Assembly (NCBI GenBank): GCA_028571685.1
Contig: CM053140.1
Location: forward strand, 22,673,501 to 22,737,500
Length of the DNA: 64,000 nucleotides
Reading direction: 5' to 3'
Source of the DNA: Heterohyrax brucei
Taxonomy: Eukaryota > Chordata > Mammalia > Hyracoidea > Procaviidae
How positions within the stretch are numbered: position 1 is the first letter of the stretch; every line of letters begins with the position of its first letter. The position numbers were made by a program, and so were the translations under genes. The notes beneath the pieces were generated by a model. It had not been told where the DNA came from. It saw only the letters and a program-made list of their open reading frames with translations, and did not search any database. Shown in pieces: positions 58,020 through 64,000 of this stretch.

Positions 58020-58440
58020 TGCCACAATGTAACCTGTTTTAACATAATGTGTTTTAACTGTAATTTTGCTAACTGTGTGGGCCCCTTGGGGAAGGGAAAC
58101 TTATGATTGTTCTACATCAGCCTCCCTTTGTGTTACTGCCTGTAAACTTGTCGGGACAAAGGGCTTCAAGTGATAGAAAAATTGCAAGAGTTAATCAGGC
58201 CTAAGCAGGCTGTGGGGATTAGTTATTATGGGAATAACTGCACTTGTATCTGCTATAATCGCCGCAGCCACTCCAAGCGAACAGCCCGTGGCAAATGTCT
58301 GGCTCAGCATGATAGAAGGGTAGTCAGAGACGGGCAACCTCTTCTGGGGGTGCTACCAACCTAAGACAGGGGCTTCACCAAGCTGTGAGGTATCCCGAAG
58401 ACGGGTAAGGAGCATCCTAGCCGAAGATGACCTCAGGCAG
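58020..58440 (+). pseudogene. Possible env transmembrane remnant in the provirus
   Basis: A hydrophobic, Ala/Ile-rich stretch at about 58,205-58,275 followed by a short open piece, just upstream of the purine tract, could be the fusion-peptide region of an env gene. It is interrupted by stops, and family assignment rests on position and composition only. Confidence 0.35.
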
Positions 58441-58466
58441 GCACCTTCTCGGCTGTTTATGTAAAC

Positions 58467-58479
58467 AAAAAAGGGGAGA
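58467..58479 (+). promoter_or_regulatory. Polypurine tract
   Basis: AAAAAAGGGGAGA lies directly before the 3' LTR. Confidence 0.85.
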
Positions 58480-58900
58480 TGTGGGGAGCGGAGCGTCCGG
58501 CCCAAGATGGCGCCCAAGGCCGGAGCCCCTCCTTATTCCACACCCTTGTTTACCAGACTTAGGGCTTTCATAGCGCATGCTTGTGAACAGTGTCTGCTGG
58601 TCAGCCTATTGAGAGCCCCGCTTTGGGAGGACTGGCCTTGGGTGATTGGAGGAACCTGGGAGATAAAAGCATGTGGGGACCGGGTGTAGAAAGAAGAAGA
58701 ACAAAGGAAGCAGACACAGCCGCGGGAGCTGCAGCTGCTGCCGCGTCCCTGAACGCCACGGCGTTCAGGGATGGGTCGCAGCAGGAGAGCGAGGAAGAAG
58801 AAGAGTAAAGCAGGAAGAAGAATAAAGCAAGTAACTTGCAAAGCGGCTCGTATCCGTGTGTCCTCTCTTCTTTCCGCGGGCGGACAGTTAGGCAGCGACA
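58480..58900 (+). repeat. 3' LTR of the provirus
   Basis: TGTGGGGAGC to GGCAGCGACA, 421 bp, otherwise very similar to the 5' LTR. It is followed by CAGAAC, the second target-site copy. Confidence 0.9.
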
Positions 58901-59562
58901 CAGAACGTTGCTAGAAAGATGCACGTTAAATGGGCTTCTGGTGAGGCTTTAAAAGAAAATGACAAACACAGGGTTGGTCAATGGAAGAAAGCAGATGCTT
59001 TTTACACATGAAGAAATCGTCTGAATTACCTTCAAATATTTGGTGGCAGGCAGAATTTTAAGTGCAGCCTTTCCGTAATTAGCTGTGGAGATTCCTCTGG
59101 AGGATCTTAAAGGTGCAGCGTGGCATCTCCCTGCAACTTAGAGTGAAAAAGTGAGAAGAAAGAAATAGACTTAAAAATGAACTGTGCGAAATTAAAACAA
59201 AACTTAAAGACATGGAAACTTCCGCTATACAAGGACATGTAGTCTAGAATTTTCACCAAGCCTATGGCTGCACAATCTTTTCTAAAAGAGATTAAGCCAG
59301 TCACTGATGATTCTAATCAACTACCAAAGCAGAAAACTCATCAGCTAAGGCAGAAGGGGACAGAGAAGGAACAAATGGAAACAACACTGTCTGCCTCTTT
59401 GAGTTCCATAGGCAGGGAAATGGCCAAAGGAGTTACAACCCTTGACTTTCAAGAGAAGCACAGGGCCATGCTTGGACCATTCCAAACATCAGCAGACATG
59501 TTGGAAGGAGCACAGGAAACAGGCAGGGCTGCCTCAGTTTCCAAGTATAGAGTTGCAGCCTC

Positions 59563-60504
59563 TGTTTTAGTTATCTAGTGCTGCTTTAATGAAAATACCA
59601 CAAGCAGATGGCTTTAAAATGAATTTTTTTTTAGATTTTTATTATGATTAAGTATACAATGCAAGTCAATTTTGCACACCCGTCTCTGTACAATTGTCTG
59701 CTCTGCCTATCCTGTGACAGCACACTCCTCCTTTTCACTCTTTACTACTAGTATTCTCCCAGTGAACACCTGTGCCCTCCTCTCCACCTTTTCCTCTCTC
59801 CTCTACAAAGAAATCGGCAGAAAACAAAGAAAACAGCCTTCTAGAAATGGGTAACACCATAAAGTGCACACACCACATGCTCACTCTGTGTCCCCAAATC
59901 CAGTCCATTCTTAATCCGAAGTGTTGACCTCAGTGCTGGTCTCAGGTCTGAGGCAGCAGCAAGTCTAGGGACCATGTTTCCAGGGGACCCTCCGGGTTTT
60001 CAGACCATCTCTTCTGGTGTTTTAGTAGAGCTCTTCCCCTGCACACCTCTTTTTCTCCTGTTGTGTCAGGGACTCTACATTGTGTTTCCTATCAAGAAAA
60101 ATTTTACTGGTCGCGTCCAGTAAGCTCCTGCGGGAGGCTTTCTCTGCAGGCACTGGAGGAAGCTCCTCGTCCTTAGTGTCCCCCTGGACTGGAAGCTTCT
60201 GAGGCACAGGGACCCTGGGCTTTTCCGAAGGATGTGCTCAGCTCCTGGCACTGCTTTTTGGTGGCATGAGGTCCCCAAATGTTACCCTGCCTCCCTTCCT
60301 GTTATATTCCAAGAGGCCACACCAAGCCACAAGACAATCCCACACATTAAGTCCTGCCCCACCAACTCAACTGCAGCCCGTCCAGCCTCATGAACATCAG
60401 AGAGGCAGGATTTACAACACGAAGGACGCTTCACAATACCAGGAATCATGGCCTAGCTAGATGGCTACACCGATTTTGGGAGGAACACAATTCAATCTAT
60501 GACG
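59563..60504 (-). mobile_element. MaLR-type LTR, minus strand, interrupted by L1, with GCCTC target duplication
   Basis: Left edge TGTTTTAGTTATCTAGTGCT and right edge CAATTCAATCTATGACG are the inverted LTR ends. GCCTC flanks both sides (59,558-59,562 and 60,505-60,509). An L1 fragment splits it at about 59,622. Confidence 0.75.
59622..60100 (-). mobile_element. LINE-1 3' UTR insertion inside the MaLR LTR
   Basis: Begins with a poly-T run and matches the family at 8,277-8,690 and 50,730-51,353 ('gtgacagcacactcctcc', 'accataaagtgcacac', 'tggtgttttagtagagct'). Confidence 0.65.
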
Positions 60505-60509
60505 GCCTC

Positions 60510-61160
60510 CTAGGTTTTAACAAGTCAGATCTTTATCCACTCAGTTCTGGGGGATGGGATCACTACCTAAAGCTGAGGGGACAAGGCTGCCATGCCCAGA
60601 GGGCCTACTGCAGCTCAAGGCATGAAGCTGCCCCTGACATGGACCAGGAGAATGGGATCGATCCCTCAAACCAAGGGGCTGCAGGTACCATCCTAGGGGG
60701 CCTGGAAGGTGCAGCTGAATCCTAAAGCCTAGGGCCCTCCACCCAGAATCCAGAAAGCATGGCCCACACCGAGAGTCCACAGGACAGGGATAACTTTCAG
60801 ATGGTACCAACCAGCAGAGGATTATTTTGTAGCCTTGACAACTAACGTAAATTGTTCTGCTGGAGTTTGGGTGCCCACTATCCTTTCTTTTCCTTCAATT
60901 TCTCCCATTTGGAAGGGAAATGTCTACCTTTTACCTGTTGCATCCCTGTACTTCAGAAACAGTCTTTTAGATTTCATAGGCCTACAGATGCAGTACTTTG
61001 CCCCTTATAAAATAGTCCTAGAGTCTCAATTATGTTTCACAGAGATGATTCAAAAGATGTCATTCCAGTCTTGGAGTTGATGTAAGACAACTCAGATAAT
61101 GTGATGCGGTGATTGTGTTTTGTACATTCCCAGGACATAAATTTGGAGGCCAATGTGTGG
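60510..61160. other. Unclassified sequence
   Basis: No gene or repeat family recognised. The open frames here are short, and the longest (60,390-60,725) starts inside the LTR. Confidence 0.4.
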
Positions 61161-61167
61161 AAGCAAA

Positions 61168-61325
61168 CCCTGGTGGCATCGTGGTTAAGCACTACGGCTG
61201 CTAACCAAACAGTCAGCAGTTGAAATGCACCAGGCACTCCTCAGAAGCTCTATGGGTCAGTTTTACTCTGTCCTATAGGGTTGCTATGTGTTGGAATTGA
61301 CTCCACGGCAGAGGTTGTTGTTGTA
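61168..61325 (+). mobile_element. AfroSINE-type SINE
   Basis: 'caaaccctggtggcatcgtg', 'ggctgctaaccaaacagtca', 'ttactctgtcctatagggtt', 'ggaattgactccacggcaga'. Confidence 0.9.
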
Positions 61326-61334
61326 AAGGTGGAA

Positions 61335-61728
61335 TCTTATGGACTGAATGGTGTTCCCCCCAAATCTGTGTTGTCAGTCCTAGCCTCTATGCTATGGTTA
61401 TAAGCCTGTTTGGGAATAGGTGGTCCTAGTTACATGAAAGATGCAGGATTAGTGTAGGGCATTATCTTGAGTCAATCTTTTTTTGAAATATTAACGGGAT
61501 TAAATGAGCCAGCCATAAATCAGAAACGGGAAAGCGAGGTACCAAGGCACATGAAGATCACCAAAATACAGAACCTCAAAGAAACAAAGACCTTCCACTA
61601 GAGCTTGCAGACACACAGCCTTCTCCTGGAGCACCCATCAGAACTCAGACTTTGAGCTGCCTAAACGGTAAGAAATGAAATGTGTTTGTTCCAGCAACCC
61701 ACTTGTGCTCTGTCACAGCAGCTCTAGA
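61335..61728 (+). mobile_element. MaLR-type LTR, diverged
   Basis: Starts near 'cttatggactgaatggtgtt' with 'ccccccaaatc' and ends 'ctgtcacagcagctctagag', following the MaLR LTR order. No clear target duplication was identified. Confidence 0.6.
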
Positions 61729-61739
61729 GAATTAAAGGG

Positions 61740-61905
61740 ACCCTAGGGGCACAGTAGGTAAGGGCTCAGCTGCCAATCACAAAGTCAGCAGTTCAAATTC
61801 ACCAGCAGCTCCTTGGCAACCTTACGGGGCAGTTCTACTCTGTCCTACAGAGTCCCTACGAGATGGCAGCAACTCAAGGGCACTCAACAATGACACCTAA
61901 CCAAA
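61740..61905 (+). mobile_element. AfroSINE-type SINE, diverged
   Basis: 'aaagtcagcagttcaaattc', 'agctccttggcaacctta' and 'ttctactctgtcctacagag' follow the SINE order. Confidence 0.8.
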
Positions 61906-61989
61906 TAAAACACTTTTGTAGCAAGGTTCATAGGAGTACCATTCAGAAGGTCTGAATAGTACTCAAACTTCCACCTGCAGATGCATGGA

Positions 61990-62500
61990 TAAACAGTAAG
62001 TCCATTATAAAGAAATGAAATTTTCATAAATGCTACAATATGAACCTTGAAAATGCTAAATGAAATGAGTCAGACACAAAATGACAAATATTCTATGACC
62101 TTACTTGCATGAAACACCTAGAATAGGCAAGTGTACAGAGACTGAAGTTTATTAGTGGACAAACCAAACCCACTGCCATCAAGTCAGGTCTGATTGATAG
62201 TGACCCTACAGATCAGAGCATAACTGCTCGCTAGAGTTTCCAAGGAGCACCTGGTGGATGTGATCTGCTGACCTCTTGGTTAGCAGATGTAGCACATAAC
62301 GCCACCAGGGTTTCTTTATTAGTGGTTACCAGGGGCTAAATGGAGGGAGGAAGTGGAGTTACAGCTGCAGCAGAAACGGGTTTCTGCTGAGGGTGATGGA
62401 AAAGTCTGGACACTGGTAGTGGCGATGGTTGTACACACAGCCAGAGTTAATGTTACTAAATGAGGAAAAACACTTAAGAAGGAAAAAGAGGTTACATGTA
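61990..62500 (+). mobile_element. Older LINE-1 3' fragment split by a SINE
   Basis: 'aacagtaagtccattataaa', 'aaatgagtcagacacaaaat' and 'gtggttaccaggggctaa' resemble older mammalian L1 3' ends. The SINE at 62,159-62,314 interrupts it. Confidence 0.55.
62159..62314 (-). mobile_element. AfroSINE-type SINE, minus strand, with 11-bp target duplication
   Basis: TTTATTAGTGG flanks it at 62,148-62,158 and 62,315-62,325. Inside: 'ccactgccatcaagtcagg', 'agagtttccaaggagcacc' and 'aacgccaccagggtttc'. Confidence 0.85.
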
Positions 62501-62954
62501 TTTTACCAAACACACACAAATGCCAATTAGAGTGATATGAACATTAAGACACGATCAAATAAATAAATAAAGCAACTTAGTGTTTAGACTCAGTGTGTTA
62601 AGTAAAATGAGGGGAATTTAGATACTATGGCAACAAAGAGAGGAAAGTGGGTATTTCCAAACTTTCATGCCCACCTTAGGCTGTACTCACCTAAGAAACT
62701 ACAGCATGCAAATGCACTCCACAAGGTCATCAAATCTCAGTCACCTTCTTATTTTAAAAAAAGAACTACTTCTAGGATTAAAAAAAAAAAACCGAAAACC
62801 TGAGAGTTGTAATTTTACACAGATTAAAACAAAGAAGAGGTTATGTTAATGGCCTTTTGAGTTAGCAATCATTTTACAAACTTGACACTTAAGACACCTG
62901 ACCCTTTGGAAATAAAACATACAGTTGCTCCTGGACCTTCTGGTGTTAGTTACC

Positions 62955-63135
62955 CTAGAGTGGATTTTAACTGATGGCCACTGCATATGTGCAGAGGACA
63001 ACTTCTCCACATGGTTTTCAAGGTTGGGACCTTTGGTAACAGATCACCAGGCTTGTCTTCCAAGACATAACTGGGTGGGTTTGAAGTCACAACCTTTCAG
63101 CTAGTATTCTTAACCATTTGCACCTTCCAGGGACT
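62955..63135 (-). mobile_element. Older SINE, minus strand, tRNA-derived
   Basis: 'ccaggcttgtcttccaagac', 'gggtttgaagtcacaacctt' and 'ttcttaaccatttgcacc' follow an older afrotherian or eutherian tRNA-SINE pattern. Confidence 0.5.
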
Positions 63136-63439
63136 GCCTACTTGGCTCTTTATAGTCTATATTTTCTCCTACTTTCTTATACTTACATTCCATAGATTGG
63201 AGAAATGTGTTTACAACCTTCATTCTACATTACATTTAGTTTCAAGGGAAAAATATTCTCTAGTCATACTACAGATGCCACACATTCTTTACTCAATTTA
63301 GGTGTTACTTCTTTATGTTCAAGTTCTAAATTACAATTCTCTAGAAGTTGCACATTTCCCATTTATTTAAGGAAGGGTTGTGTAAAATAATCATCACAAA
63401 TGATGAGGTAGTATTTGCAGTGCTGCGGCATGGCTGCCA

Positions 63440-63720
63440 AAGAATCAGCGAATCTGTCTTGGAAGAAGTAAACCTGAACGCTCCCTAGAAGCAAAGATGA
63501 CAAGACTGTATCTCACATAGTTTGGCCGTGTTATCATGAGGGATCGGTCCCTGTAGAAGACTATCATGCTTGGTAAACTACAGAGAGATGGCTTAATACA
63601 GTAACTATAATTAATGCAAGCATTAAAAAAATGATTTTATAAAGCCACAGGCCAGTCAACATCTTGTCCTATTGTACGTGGGGTCACTAAGAGTTGTAAC
63701 TCAAGAGACAGTAATCTAAT
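63440..63720 (+). mobile_element. RTE-like LINE 3' fragment, diverged
   Basis: 'gatgacaagactgtatctca' with 'tttggccgtgttatcatgag' corresponds to the RTE ORF end, as at 51,720-51,830. Confidence 0.6.
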
Positions 63721-63734
63721 AATGTGTGGCTGAA

Positions 63735-63832
63735 CCTCGAGGATCTACTCAAGTATTGTGATTTGTTCTGGGGTTGAACCACTGACCTTCTAATCAGCAG
63801 CCGAGTGCATCATCATAGCACACCACCAATGG
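63735..63832 (-). mobile_element. Older tRNA-derived SINE fragment, minus strand
   Basis: 'gggttgaaccactgaccttc' and 'atcagcagccgagtgcat' are an inverted tRNA-like head. Confidence 0.4.
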
Positions 63833-64000
63833 TCCTCTTTATCACATATGCCTCCCCTTTGGCCCTCATTGTCACAGTCACCATTATGAGACTGGCAATA
63901 TGAATGCCTTTGGCTCCAAGAAGACTTTAACCTCATAGCAAAAACTATGGCTGCATCACCACGATCTAAGCTGGCTCAGATCCTGTCTCAGCTAACCACT

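Larger units (their letters stand above)
56002..58906 (+). mobile_element. Short betaretrovirus-like (class II) endogenous provirus, non-coding
   Basis: Two LTRs flank about 2.1 kb. The whole is bordered by a 6-bp duplication CAGAAC (56,002-56,007 and 58,901-58,906), the size typical of class II ERVs. A tRNA-Lys-like primer site and a purine tract are in the expected places. No protease, polymerase or integrase sequence was recognised, and all candidate frames in the interior are broken. It is a defective internally deleted copy. Confidence 0.85.

Overview
The window looks like nuclear DNA of an afrotherian mammal, most likely an elephant or close relative. The main evidence is the repeat content. 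tRNA-derived AfroSINE-type SINEs (core 'gaaaccctggtggcgtagtgg') occur on both strands, RTE/BovB-like LINEs with the 3' tail 'ggcac(c)taacaacaacaa' are abundant, and one LINE-1 3' end family recurs many times. Solo MaLR-type LTRs, mariner remnants and one short betaretrovirus-like provirus are also present. The species call is an inference from repeat families; no database search was possible.

There is one convincing intact protein-coding gene. It is a two-exon serine/threonine kinase of the MARK / sperm motility kinase (Smok) type on the + strand, join(7516..7597, 9303..10930), 569 codons plus stop. A TATA box lies at 7109-7116. A consensus donor (AAG|GTGAGT) joins in frame to an acceptor behind a long pyrimidine-rich tract. 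The product has an MGAKSS N-terminus (myristoylation-like), a complete kinase domain with all catalytic residues and the LKB1-type T-loop, and a UBA domain. It ends in a new Cys-rich basic tail. The KA1 domain that ends MARK kinases survives only as an out-of-frame relic after the stop codon.

Downstream lies a decayed tandem family of the same gene: unit B (promoter and exon 1 relic 26.56-27.01 kb, body 28.96-30.95 kb), unit C (32.98-37.56 kb, containing a partial copy, a longer copy and two extra head-to-tail copies of the C-lobe/UBA/linker part), and unit D (38.94-42.62 kb, split by an RTE insertion). Related flanking sequence recurs at 31-32.9, 37.6-38.9, 42.6-44.7 and about 49.5-49.95 kb, so the locus grew by segmental duplication of roughly 5.8-6 kb units. 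An inverted UBA fragment lies about 0.5 kb past the stop of the intact gene.

The rest is repeats and unclassified sequence. 0-7 kb holds RTE, LTR and L1 pieces plus a duplicated segment. 11.9-16.8 kb is mostly RTE and a mariner. 16.8-26 kb is largely unclassified, with a solo LTR and a segment duplicated at 45.8-47.7 kb. 50-54 kb has RTE and L1. 56.0-58.9 kb is the provirus, whose leader carries a 28-bp tandem repeat. 59-64 kb has LTRs, L1 tails and SINEs.
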